A stretch of DNA of 7,341 nucleotides from an uncultured Christensenella sp. (GCA_910578655.1 CAJTQE010000029.1:13509-20849); one strand, 5' to 3'. Shown: positions 1 through 5,120, counted from the stretch's first letter. Translations and numbers: made by a program. The notes: generated by a model not told the origin, from the sequence alone.

Positions 1-533
1 GTTGCGGCGAAATGAAGAAAAAGCCATTAAGTCATTTAAAGAAAAAGCCGATACTGGCAACAATGACCGAAGAAAGTATGTTAAGACGCACGGCTTGGTT
101 ACAGTCTGGCTGCAACGCATTCAATAGCAAAAAGCCAAAGAGCAAACCGATGAGCTTTTGGACTGAACAAGACGTTTTAGAATACATAAAGCGTTACGAT
201 TTGCCGATAGCAAGCGTTTACGGCGAAGTTGTAACGCGTGGGGCGGACGGCAATTTGTACGGCAGTACGCTATGCGACGGCTGTGGCAAACTTTGTACTA
301 CTGGTTGTCATAGAACCGGGTGCGTCTACTGTGCGTTCGGGGCGTATGAGGAAAAAGGTGAGGGGCGTTTTCAGCGATTAAAGCGCACTCACCCGCGTCA
401 GTATGAATATTGCATGGATGGCGGAGCGTATGATTCGGACGGCTTTTGGAAACCCGCAGGTGGCGGCTTGGGAATGGCGCACTGCATTGACGAAATTAAC
501 AAGGTTTTTGGTAAGGACTTTATTAAATATTAA
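1..533 (+). CDS. PAPS reductase / DndC-like family protein, 3' part (5'-truncated by window edge)
   Basis: The frame is open to the left edge. Codons before the ATG at 12 read C-G-E and fit the CC-x-x-M-K-K motif of phage phosphoadenosine-phosphosulfate reductase-like proteins, so the ATG at 12 is probably internal and the adenylyl-binding N-terminal half lies upstream. Counting from that Met, the visible part has the family's GCNAF motif (33-37), SKPMSFWTEQDVLEYI (44-59), a Cys cluster (C88, C91, C95, C99, C104, C107) containing TTGCHRTGCVYC, and RFQRLKRTHPRQYEYC. The Cys cluster probably binds zinc or an iron-sulfur cluster. Family members transfer or reduce sulfur using PAPS or an adenylated substrate. 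In phages the substrate is usually unknown, and DndC of DNA phosphorothioation is a distant relative. A DNA methyltransferase lies just downstream, so a role in nucleic-acid modification is possible but is inference. The stop is TAA at 531-533. Confidence 0.85.
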   Translation, partial: CGEMKKKPLSHLKKKPILATMTEESMLRRTAWLQSGCNAFNSKKPKSKPMSFWTEQDVLEYIKRYDLPIASVYGEVVTRGADGNLYGSTLCDGCGKLCTTGCHRTGCVYCAFGAYEEKGEGRFQRLKRTHPRQYEYCMDGGAYDSDGFWKPAGGGLGMAHCIDEINKVFGKDFIKY

Positions 534-544
534 AGCGTAAAAGA

Positions 545-616
545 ATGAAACAAAATCAGTACATTAAAATCGACATAAGCCCGACGGGGGGGGGGGCATT
601 ACAAGCCGAAAGGTAA
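545..616 (+). CDS. Possible 23-codon ORF interrupted at an 11-G tract
   Basis: An ATG 11 bases after the preceding stop opens MKQNQYIKIDISPTGGG and stops at 614-616. The start resembles small phage proteins of the DUF2997 type (a short beta strand followed by a D/S-P-x-G turn), but those usually run to about 60 residues. The reading frame depends on the G tract at 586-596. With one G fewer, the frame stays open for about 24 codons and contains KPKGNCDH. With one G more (or two fewer), it continues as ITSRKVIATTAQ and stops at 664-666, overlapping the methyltransferase start. The ribosome binding site is weak (AAAAGA). This may be a gene broken by a homopolymer error or slippage, or not a gene at all. 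Confidence 0.3.
   Translation: MKQNQYIKIDISPTGGGALQAER
586..596 (+). repeat. Poly-G homopolymer, 11 bases
   Basis: Eleven consecutive G residues occur in an otherwise AT-leaning sequence, inside the short ORF after its Thr-14 codon (ACG). No other homopolymer of G or C this long occurs in the window. Such tracts are prone to replication slippage and to sequencing or assembly length errors. Confidence 0.97.
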
Positions 617-658
617 TTGCGACCACCGCCCAAGCGATAGCGCAGAGCGAGGTTCAGT

Positions 659-1369
659 GTGTGTAAGTTGAAACTCGAAGTAAACCAGTGCTACAACTTG
701 GACTGTAAGGTCGGTATGCAACTTATGAAAGAGCAAGGCATAAAAGCCGACTGGTGCATAACCGATCCGCCCTACGGAATAGGTGTCGGAACAATGACAT
801 ATACGAACGGCGTGGCGATAGCGGGTAAGGCTGCGGCAACGCGCCGGGACTACACTTGCAAAGATAATCTTTGGGACAACGAGAGAATCGGGAAAGAGTT
901 TTTCGACCTGATATTTGAGCTTTCGGGTAATCAAATTCTTTTCGGTGGCAACTACTATACAGACGTTCTTCCAGTAACGAAGTCTTGGGTAGTATGGGAC
1001 AAGCGTTGCGACGATAAACTACGGAACAGTTTTAGCGATTGTGAACTTGCGTGGTGCAGTCAAGGTGTGGCGCGAGTATTCCACTATATGTTTAACGGAA
1101 TGCTACAAGGCGATATGGCGAATAAGGACTACCGCTTTCATCCCACGCAAAAACCGACCCAGCTTTGGACTATGTTGCTCAACCACTATACCAAAGAAGG
1201 CGACTTGATTCTTGACCCTTTCGCTGGTTCTCAATCGCTCAGAATTGCTTGTCATAAACTTAAACGAAGATACATAGGTTTTGAGATTTCAAAAGGCTAC
1301 TTCAAGAAAGGGACAAAGTGGTTCGAGCAGGAAACCGCGCAAGTGAGTATATTTGATTTACTTAATTGA
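659..1369 (+). CDS. DNA adenine methyltransferase, beta class (N6_N4_Mtase family)
   Basis: This is a 236-residue S-adenosylmethionine-dependent DNA methyltransferase. The catalytic motif IV DPPY is at 36-39, which favours N6-adenine over N4-cytosine. HPTQKP (161-166) is the usual motif before the SAM site, and motif I DPFAGS (186-191) comes last, followed by RRYIGFEI (213-220). The order catalytic motif then SAM motif marks the beta class. The C-terminus (GYFKKGTKWFEQETAQVSIF) matches phage members of the family. Motif I reads F-A-G-S-Q rather than F-x-G-x-G. The GTG at 659 is chosen because GAGG (649-652) lies 6 bases upstream; the TTG at 668 would start at KLEVNQ but has poorer spacing. 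The target sequence cannot be read from the protein. No restriction endonuclease gene is next to it, so an orphan phage enzyme that protects DNA or marks it is the likely role. Confidence 0.93.
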   Translation: MCKLKLEVNQCYNLDCKVGMQLMKEQGIKADWCITDPPYGIGVGTMTYTNGVAIAGKAAATRRDYTCKDNLWDNERIGKEFFDLIFELSGNQILFGGNYYTDVLPVTKSWVVWDKRCDDKLRNSFSDCELAWCSQGVARVFHYMFNGMLQGDMANKDYRFHPTQKPTQLWTMLLNHYTKEGDLILDPFAGSQSLRIACHKLKRRYIGFEISKGYFKKGTKWFEQETAQVSIFDLLN

Positions 1370-1381
1370 AAAGGAGAGGCT

Positions 1382-1540
1382 ATGGAAGAAATTATAGACG
1401 AGCAGAGCGAGCAGGAAATTGAAGAACTGGTCAAGGACATAACCGAGATTATGGGTATCAATTTCAGACAGTGCGACAGCACAACGCTTGCCAACGGTCT
1501 GTATAAGCGGAACTACCGCAAAATAAAAACGGAGGAATAA
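1382..1540 (+). CDS. Small acidic protein, 52 residues, function unknown
   Basis: The ATG at 1382 is preceded by a strong AAGGAGAGG (1371-1379), 13 bases after the methyltransferase stop, and the next gene follows its stop by two bases. The first half is very acidic and predicted helical (EEIIDEQSEQEIEELVKDI). The second half is basic and ends YKRNYRKIKTEE. The last codons (ACG GAG GAA) also supply the GGAGG ribosome binding site of the next gene, which fixes this ORF in the operon. I do not recognise the family. The charge split suggests a small protein-binding partner or inhibitor, but no motif supports a specific role. Confidence 0.75.
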   Translation: MEEIIDEQSEQEIEELVKDITEIMGINFRQCDSTTLANGLYKRNYRKIKTEE

Positions 1541-1542
1541 TT

Positions 1543-1953
1543 GTGAGCAGTTTTAAAGATAAGAAGAAAGAAAAAGCTATTGCAGAACTACACAACTTTA
1601 TGTTTGAGAAAAGTAATTCCGCAAACGTTGAACCCGTATTCACTGACGGCGAAGGTAAGGAACATTACTTGGACGATAAATCGGCTGTGGTAATAAACGA
1701 TATTCTTGAACAAGCATTCATTCCTTTTCTGGCTAAGGCTGTAATAGAGGAAGGCTACGAAAAGCGCGAAACCTGCAACTACATAGAAACAGTTATGGGC
1801 AACAGCGACGAAGATAAGGCTTGGGTATGCGATAAGTGCGGCGAGGCTTGGACCTTAATGGAAGGTGGAACACCAAAAAGTCACAATATGCACTTCTGTC
1901 CCCAGTGTGGTGCAAAAATCACTGAGTGTATTCCCAAGGAGAAACTGAATTGA
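1543..1953 (+). CDS. Zinc-ribbon phage protein, 136 residues
   Basis: The GTG start at 1543 has GGAGG (1531-1535) 7 bases upstream. The N-terminal 85 residues are mixed helical (KKKEKAIAELHNFMF, then a hydrophobic helix VVINDILEQAFIPFLAKAVIEEGY). The C-terminal part is a two-knuckle zinc ribbon: C96-x2-C99 in VCDKCGEAW and C119-x2-C122 in FCPQCGAKI, separated by a loop containing EGGTPKSHNMH. Similar C-terminal ribbons are common in uncharacterised clostridial phage proteins. The ribbon probably binds one zinc and serves in nucleic-acid or protein contact. The exact role is unknown. The gene's stop overlaps the TTG start of the next gene, implying translational coupling. Confidence 0.85.
   Translation: MSSFKDKKKEKAIAELHNFMFEKSNSANVEPVFTDGEGKEHYLDDKSAVVINDILEQAFIPFLAKAVIEEGYEKRETCNYIETVMGNSDEDKAWVCDKCGEAWTLMEGGTPKSHNMHFCPQCGAKITECIPKEKLN
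1936..1941 (+). promoter_or_regulatory. Ribosome binding site deciding a TTG start
   Basis: AAGGAG lies 8 bases before TTG 1950, inside the last codons of the zinc-ribbon gene. The upstream in-frame GTG at 1926 has no comparable site, so TTG 1950 is the better start. Confidence 0.75.
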
Positions 1954-2162
1954 AAATAGCATATATCATCTGCTGGTGCATTACAAATCTTGCGTTTATC
2001 GCAATGAGTGTATTCCTTTCGATATGGTCCGGGAATATGAACTATTTATGGTTTTTGACTGTGCCGATATTAAGTTTCTTGGACTTTGAAATTATAGAAA
2101 CCAAATGCAAGAAAAAAGCTGACAAAAACGAAACAGACCCTTTTAATACGGAGGAAGATTAA
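1950..2162 (+). CDS. Small membrane protein, 70 residues, two predicted membrane segments
   Basis: The start is TTG at 1950, placed by the AAGGAG 8 bases upstream. It overlaps the previous stop in the tetramer TTGA. Two hydrophobic stretches are visible: residues about 3-27 (IAYIICWCITNLAF, then IAMSVFLSIW) and about 31-45 (MNYLWFLTVPILSFL). They are followed by a charged tail (ETKCKKKADKNETDPFNTEED) that is probably cytoplasmic. No family is recognised. The next gene is another membrane protein only one base away, so the two may act together in the host membrane. Phage roles for such pairs include lysis, superinfection exclusion and membrane remodelling, but nothing here selects one of these. 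Confidence 0.8.
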   Translation: MKIAYIICWCITNLAFIAMSVFLSIWSGNMNYLWFLTVPILSFLDFEIIETKCKKKADKNETDPFNTEED

Positions 2163-2163
2163 A

Positions 2164-2541
2164 GTGAGTATATTCGTAGTTTTAATTCTAATGTTTTTAG
2201 CCCATATAGTTGACGACTTTTATTTGCAAGGCATTCTCGCGTCAATGAAACAAAAGGGTTGGTGGAAAGCAAATGCGCCTGATAAGCTCTACAAACACGA
2301 TTACATAGCGGCTTTGATAGTGCATGCGCTTAGCTGGGCTATTATGATTACATTGCCGATACTATACGCATCGACTTGGGACCCACACTGGGCGGTCTAT
2401 TTAATGCTTGCAGTAAATATGGCAATACACGCCACCGTGGACGATTTCAAGGCAAACAGGCGAAAAATTAACCTTATTACAGACCAGTCAATTCACATTA
2501 CCCAAATCGTGTTTACTTGGCTCGTCTGGTCGGCATTATAA
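2164..2541 (+). CDS. DUF3307-type integral membrane protein
   Basis: This is a 125-residue, strongly hydrophobic protein with a GTG start and GGAGG (2150-2154) 9 bases upstream. It shows the DUF3307 pattern: an early HIVDDFYLQ (H14, D17, D18, Q22), a second polar cluster HDYIAALIVH (H45, D46, H54), and a third HATVDDFKANRRKINLITDQSIHITQI (H89, D93, D94, D107, Q108, H111). These lie between about three to four membrane segments (1-16, 48-70, 75-90, 109-125). The regularly spaced His and Asp residues near membrane boundaries suggest a metal site or membrane-embedded catalytic site. The function of DUF3307 is not established. It is common in phage and prophage accessory regions. Confidence 0.85.
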   Translation: MSIFVVLILMFLAHIVDDFYLQGILASMKQKGWWKANAPDKLYKHDYIAALIVHALSWAIMITLPILYASTWDPHWAVYLMLAVNMAIHATVDDFKANRRKINLITDQSIHITQIVFTWLVWSAL

Positions 2542-2542
2542 A

Positions 2543-2905
2543 ATGAATGGAAAACCCCGCGATTTGGTATTTGTGTGTTCGCCCCTAAAAGAATATGAAG
2601 GGCATAGTCAATTCGACAATATTACCAATGCTATAAATTATAGTCGATTTGTTTTTGACCAAGGACATACACCACTTGCGCCGCATATAATTTTTCCGCA
2701 ATTCTTAGACGATAATGACCCCGACGAGCGAGGAAAAGCCTTAGAGATGGGTAGGCAAATTTTAAGACACTGCGCCGAAATTTGGGTATTCGGCACTTAC
2801 ATAAGTGCGGGAATGCAAGACGAAATACTTCTCGCGCAACAATGGGAAATTCCCATTAAATATTTCAACTTTTTTAATGGAATCTATATAGAGGTAACAC
2901 GATAA
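2543..2905 (+). CDS. Nucleoside 2-deoxyribosyltransferase-like protein (DUF4406/DUF7768 type)
   Basis: This is a 120-residue Rossmann-like protein. Conserved features of the family are visible: LVFVCSPL (8-15) at the first strand, NAINYSRFVFDQGHTPLAPH (29-48), the FPQFLDD loop (51-57), ER and ALEMG (62-70), EIWVFG (79-84), and SAGMQDEI (88-95), where an acidic residue falls at the usual catalytic Glu region. The protein spans one compact domain. Relatives belong to the nucleoside 2-deoxyribosyltransferase superfamily and are thought to bind nucleotides or nucleosides; activity of this phage type is not established. The start at 2543 is one base after the previous stop with only a poor ribosome binding site, so translation is probably coupled. 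It ends in TAATG shared with the next gene. Confidence 0.85.
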   Translation: MNGKPRDLVFVCSPLKEYEGHSQFDNITNAINYSRFVFDQGHTPLAPHIIFPQFLDDNDPDERGKALEMGRQILRHCAEIWVFGTYISAGMQDEILLAQQWEIPIKYFNFFNGIYIEVTR

Positions 2906-3525
2906 TGTGTAAGTGGTATAAAGACGAATTCTGTACAAATGATAAGTGCCCCTACTGCACCGATTATTGCCCCGTCGCTCAAAACGATACGATTTGCAAA
3001 TACAGAGAATCGGATATTATGACCGCCACCGACGAAGAACGCGAACAACAAATTAAACGGTACATAGGCGGTCTTCCCAAAGGAACACAAAAAGATATTT
3101 GGGACTACATAAGTTCTCTTAAAGAAAGGGTGGAAGACGCTCAGGCGGTCAAACTCTATGCGCTCAATATGCAAAACGGCGCAATCGATATGTCGCTTGA
3201 AAGCGAACACTGCAAAGCGTTTATGGCAACTATAATTCAGATATTCGAGCAGAACGGCGGAAAGAATTTCTTCACCACTACGGTTGAGCTTGATAATCGA
3301 AAGGGTGCCAGATATGCCTTAACTATTCAAAAAACGGACGGGCAGACCCCTGCCGAAAAGCTGGCGGATCTGCAAGCGGAAAATAACAGTCTGAAAGAAA
3401 AGAGTATAGCTTTCTTTAAGGAATTGAGAGAACTTTGCGACAATGTATTCCGTCAATACGACCTTACGGAAGACGAAGTAAACAAATACGAAAAACAATA
3501 CGGCGTGGAGGCTAAAAGTGAGTAA
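2905..3525 (+). CDS. Cys-rich N-terminus plus coiled-coil phage protein, 206 residues, unknown function
   Basis: The start ATG shares its A with the previous stop; GAGG (2891-2894) lies 10 bases upstream. Residues 1-34 form a Cys-rich knuckle (C2, C10, C15, C18, C22, C31; MCKWYKDEFCTNDKCPYCTD), a module seen at the start of many clostridial phage proteins and likely to bind zinc. Residues 84-135 contain a mixed domain (LYALNMQNG, then FEQNGGKNFFTTTVELD and ARYALTIQKTDG). Residues about 138-170 are a helical, probably coiled-coil segment (TPAEKLADLQAENNSLKEK), and the tail is charged. The arrangement suggests a scaffold or regulator with a metal-bound head. No enzyme motif is visible. Confidence 0.85.
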   Translation: MCKWYKDEFCTNDKCPYCTDYCPVAQNDTICKYRESDIMTATDEEREQQIKRYIGGLPKGTQKDIWDYISSLKERVEDAQAVKLYALNMQNGAIDMSLESEHCKAFMATIIQIFEQNGGKNFFTTTVELDNRKGARYALTIQKTDGQTPAEKLADLQAENNSLKEKSIAFFKELRELCDNVFRQYDLTEDEVNKYEKQYGVEAKSE

Positions 3526-3919
3526 ATTTATTATATGGCGCAGGGGTAAAGGGAAGACCACCGAGCTTATAAAAGAGGCAGAAAAAGACCAACTCATTAT
3601 TGTTTGCGCGAGCCGCGAACGCTGTAAGTTCATAGAACAAATGGCTAAACGTTTAAACCGAAACATTCCTACACCATTAAGTATATACTCTTGCGTATCA
3701 AGGGGGATAGAGCTTGGAAGTTCTTACAGGCACAAACAAGGGCAGGTGCTTATTGACGACGTTGAAGACGTATTACAGTCCATTATAGGGCTACCGTGCA
3801 AGATTATTACAGGAACAGGGAAAGTAGAGGAAAAATTAACGCTCTGGCAACGTCTAAAGAGAAAGATAACTTTTACAGATAAGAATTGTGAGCCAACGGA
3901 GGCAGAAAGTGAGAATTAA
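3518..3919 (+). CDS. Small P-loop NTPase, helicase-like
   Basis: This 133-residue protein starts at GTG 3518 with GGAGG (3507-3511) 6 bases upstream and overlaps the previous gene by 8 bases. The P-loop is RRGKGKTTE (8-16): G12-K13-T14 are the nucleotide-binding residues, but the first Gly of G-x4-GKT is Trp at position 7. A strand LIIVCAS (26-32) follows, then the Walker B-like VLIDDVEDVL (77-86) and a motif KIITGTG (95-101) in the place of a helicase motif III or sensor. The order resembles a truncated RecA-like domain of superfamily 1 helicases, with no second RecA domain. Similar single-domain ATPases occur in clostridial phage accessory operons. The partner and substrate are unknown; a nucleic-acid role is inferred. 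Confidence 0.8.
   Translation: MSKFIIWRRGKGKTTELIKEAEKDQLIIVCASRERCKFIEQMAKRLNRNIPTPLSIYSCVSRGIELGSSYRHKQGQVLIDDVEDVLQSIIGLPCKIITGTGKVEEKLTLWQRLKRKITFTDKNCEPTEAESEN
3898..3902 (+). promoter_or_regulatory. Ribosome binding site deciding a GTG start
   Basis: GGAGG lies 6 bases before GTG 3909, within the end of the P-loop gene. The upstream in-frame GTG at 3888 has no such site. Confidence 0.75.
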
Positions 3920-4079
3920 GGTAATAGATAAACAGACAAACAATGTCGTTTACATAGTTCAAATTCTTTCGCCTACTGTTTGTGCTTACATAGAGCAGGA
4001 CGGAACACGGTTACAATTCTGCAACCCTATATTCTTAAAGATAGACGACGATGCGTATAAATCAAAGAAGGACGAGTGA
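3909..4079 (+). CDS. Small beta-rich protein, 56 residues, unknown
   Basis: The GTG at 3909 is chosen over the in-frame GTG at 3888 because of the GGAGG at 3898-3902. The gene overlaps the P-loop gene by 11 bases. The sequence alternates hydrophobic strands and turns (RIKVIDKQT, NNVVYIVQIL, VCAYIEQDG, RLQFCNPIFLKID) and ends in a charged tail. This looks like a compact beta-barrel or SH3-like fold of the kind seen in tiny phage regulators, though I do not recognise a family. Two Cys (C25, C38) are not arranged as a metal site. Confidence 0.7.
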   Translation: MRIKVIDKQTNNVVYIVQILSPTVCAYIEQDGTRLQFCNPIFLKIDDDAYKSKKDE

Positions 4080-4081
4080 TT

Positions 4082-4612
4082 ATGGATACAATACTTTTAT
4101 GTTTGCCGATAGGAATAATTAAGGGACTGATTGACGGGGAAATCAAGGATATTCCGTGGGTAATTCATCATTATCTTAAACCGCCGTTTAAGGTTTACGC
4201 ATACTGCAGTAGCCACGAAACATTCAAAGTTGACGGAATACTGCCACGTTTATTTCATATCAAGGACGGCGATTCCGCGCCATATATCAGCGAAGGAATA
4301 CCTGCAAGTCCTAACCAGTCATTGAAGTTTGAAATCATAAACGGCAAGGTTCCACTCAGTTTCATTTGCGATAAAATAAACGAACTTGAAAAGAGCGACA
4401 AGCATCCTTTCAATTATGCTTGGAATGTATCAGAACTTACAATACTTGATAAACCTATGACCCTTGGGCAATTTAAGCACCGTTGCCCGAATAAAAAACA
4501 AAAATGCGGAAAGTGCAAATATAAGTTGAATGATAGCCCACTCGAATCAATTCGTTGCGGCGCGAATATCACACAAGCACCCACGCCTTGGTGTCATATT
4601 AGGGAGGTTTAA
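4082..4612 (+). CDS. ASCH/PUA-like phage protein with C-terminal Cys cluster
   Basis: ATG 4082 is preferred to the in-frame GTG at 4076 because AGAAGGA (4066-4072) is 9 bases from the ATG but only 3 from the GTG. The 176 residues show the layout of a common phage ASCH-like family. An N-terminal strand-helix carries LPIGIIKGLIDGE where relatives have the KI-x-G-x-K motif, then come PPFKVYAYC (34-42), NGKVPLSFICDKI (87-99), YAWNVSELTILDKPMTLGQF (102-121), a Cys cluster (C125, C132, C135, C149), and a C-terminal APTPWCHI resembling the family's PPQSWCYV. ASCH domains are PUA-like folds thought to bind RNA or modified bases. The usual E-x-R-K after the first motif is not evident here, so this is a divergent member. 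The Cys cluster probably binds zinc. Confidence 0.72.
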   Translation: MDTILLCLPIGIIKGLIDGEIKDIPWVIHHYLKPPFKVYAYCSSHETFKVDGILPRLFHIKDGDSAPYISEGIPASPNQSLKFEIINGKVPLSFICDKINELEKSDKHPFNYAWNVSELTILDKPMTLGQFKHRCPNKKQKCGKCKYKLNDSPLESIRCGANITQAPTPWCHIREV

Positions 4613-4619
4613 AAGGTCA

Positions 4620-4703
4620 ATGTTAAGAAAAATGAAGTCTGTCTTATCAATATCAACAGTAATAGTTTTTATTCTTGAATTTTGCGTTATTTGCGCCATA
4701 TAA
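4620..4703 (+). CDS. Possible 27-residue membrane peptide
   Basis: A short ORF fills the gap between two genes. It begins MLRKMKS, with three basic residues, and continues as one uninterrupted hydrophobic stretch (VLSISTVIVFILEFCVICAI) to the stop at 4701-4703. This is the pattern of a single-pass membrane peptide with its N-terminus inside. The ribosome binding site is imperfect: GGAGG (4603-4607) is 12 bases from ATG 4620, while AAAAGG (4611-4616) is only 3 away. The stop abuts the AGGGGG ribosome binding site of the next gene, as expected for an operon member. Coding is plausible but not shown. Confidence 0.45.
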   Translation: MLRKMKSVLSISTVIVFILEFCVICAI

Positions 4704-4714
4704 GGGGGTCTATC

Positions 4715-4939
4715 GTGGGAAAAATAGCAATAAGGTGTTGCGGAAAGTTAAATGAAAAGCCGTGCTCGAATATATTAGCTTACATACAAGCTGACGGAAA
4801 AATAACCACCGCCCGGCACGGACGTTCAGTCGAAATTTCAACAAAAGAGAACGGTGGCAGTGTTACAATTACCTGCGAACGGTGTGGACAAAAAAATAAA
4901 ATTGAGTCCGAAACTATTTGGAAAGTCAAGAAAAATTAA
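4715..4939 (+). CDS. Com-like zinc-ribbon protein, 74 residues
   Basis: GTG 4715 has AGGGGG (4703-4708) 6 bases upstream; the in-frame TTG at 4682 lacks a site and would overlap the small membrane ORF. The protein begins GKIAIRCCG and ends with a second knuckle TCERCGQKNKI. The likely metal ligands are C8 or C9, C17, C54 and C57. The ending resembles the CPRCG-x-x-N-x-I knuckle of the phage Mu Com zinc-finger family, whose founding member activates translation of a DNA-modification gene by binding its mRNA. The spacing between knuckles is longer here (about 36 residues, including a polar insert GRSVEISTKENGG). It is the last gene before the non-coding region. An mRNA- or DNA-binding role is inferred from the family only. 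Confidence 0.72.
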   Translation: MGKIAIRCCGKLNEKPCSNILAYIQADGKITTARHGRSVEISTKENGGSVTITCERCGQKNKIESETIWKVKKN

Positions 4940-4943
4940 AAAA

Positions 4944-4972
4944 TTTCCTAAAATGTGCAAGAATTTAGGAAA
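4944..4972 (+). repeat. Inverted repeat upstream of the promoter (candidate operator)
   Basis: Perfect 9-base arms TTTCCTAAA (4944-4952) and TTTAGGAAA (4964-4972) are separated by 11 bases. The right arm ends 7 bases before the -35 element. There is no T tract on the + strand. On the - strand the stem would be followed by a T-rich run, but with only two G-C pairs it would be a weak terminator. An operator or activator site is more likely. Confidence 0.6.
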
Positions 4973-4979
4973 AATTCTA

Positions 4980-5008
4980 TTGACAAAAAAAATAAATGTT
5001 GATAATAT
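4980..5008 (+). promoter_or_regulatory. Sigma-A-type promoter for the packaging/late region
   Basis: The -35 TTGACA (4980-4985) is a perfect consensus. After a 17-base spacer the -10 is TAATAT (5003-5008), in a very AT-rich context. Overlapping alternatives GATAAT (5001) and TATAAT (5008) have worse spacing (15 and 22). Transcription should begin near 5015-5016. It is the clearest promoter in the window. It lies between inverted repeats on both sides, which suggests regulation. Confidence 0.8.
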
Positions 5009-5033
5009 ATAATAAAATTAAATATTTTCAACA
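4997..5033 (+). repeat. Imperfect inverted repeat over the -10 and start site (candidate repressor operator)
   Basis: TGTTGATAATAT (4997-5008) and ATATTTTCAACA (5022-5033) pair at 11 of 12 positions around a 13-base centre. The repeat covers the -10 element and the expected transcription start, where a dimeric repressor would block RNA polymerase. The downstream arm lies in the 5' end of the transcript, but an RNA hairpin cannot form because the left arm is upstream of the start site. Confidence 0.55.
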
Positions 5034-5100
5034 ACATACTAATGCAGTAAATCGGAATGTATTTTCCACCCGCGAATGCGTTGCAAAGCAGTTGGCTACG

Positions 5101-5120
5101 AACATTGATTATTCAGTGTT
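5101..5120 (+). promoter_or_regulatory. Leader hairpin (candidate anti-antiterminator)
   Basis: AACATTGA (5101-5108) pairs with TCAGTGTT (5113-5120) over 8 continuous pairs (seven Watson-Crick, one G-U) closing a TTAT loop. Seven bases of its right arm (5114-5120) are also half of an alternative 12-pair helix with the terminator, so the two structures exclude each other. Confidence 0.55.

Noticed and set aside
12..14. True start of the first gene at ATG 12
   Set aside because: The frame continues upstream as C-G-E and matches a conserved internal motif of the family, so the gene begins outside the window.
599..934. 111-codon ORF on the - strand
   Set aside because: It lies opposite the methyltransferase, which has full catalytic motifs. 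Its translation shows no recognisable domain.
2884..3210. 108-codon ORF on the - strand
   Set aside because: It is a shadow of the Cys-rich coiled-coil gene. It has no motif, and all convincing genes run the other way.
3319..3666. 115-codon ORF on the - strand
   Set aside because: It spans the junction of two + strand genes that have good ribosome binding sites and a P-loop, and has no domain of its own.
4944..4972. Intrinsic terminator for the upstream operon
   Set aside because: The stem has only two G-C pairs and no T tract follows on the + strand. The strong terminator at 5155-5184 serves better.
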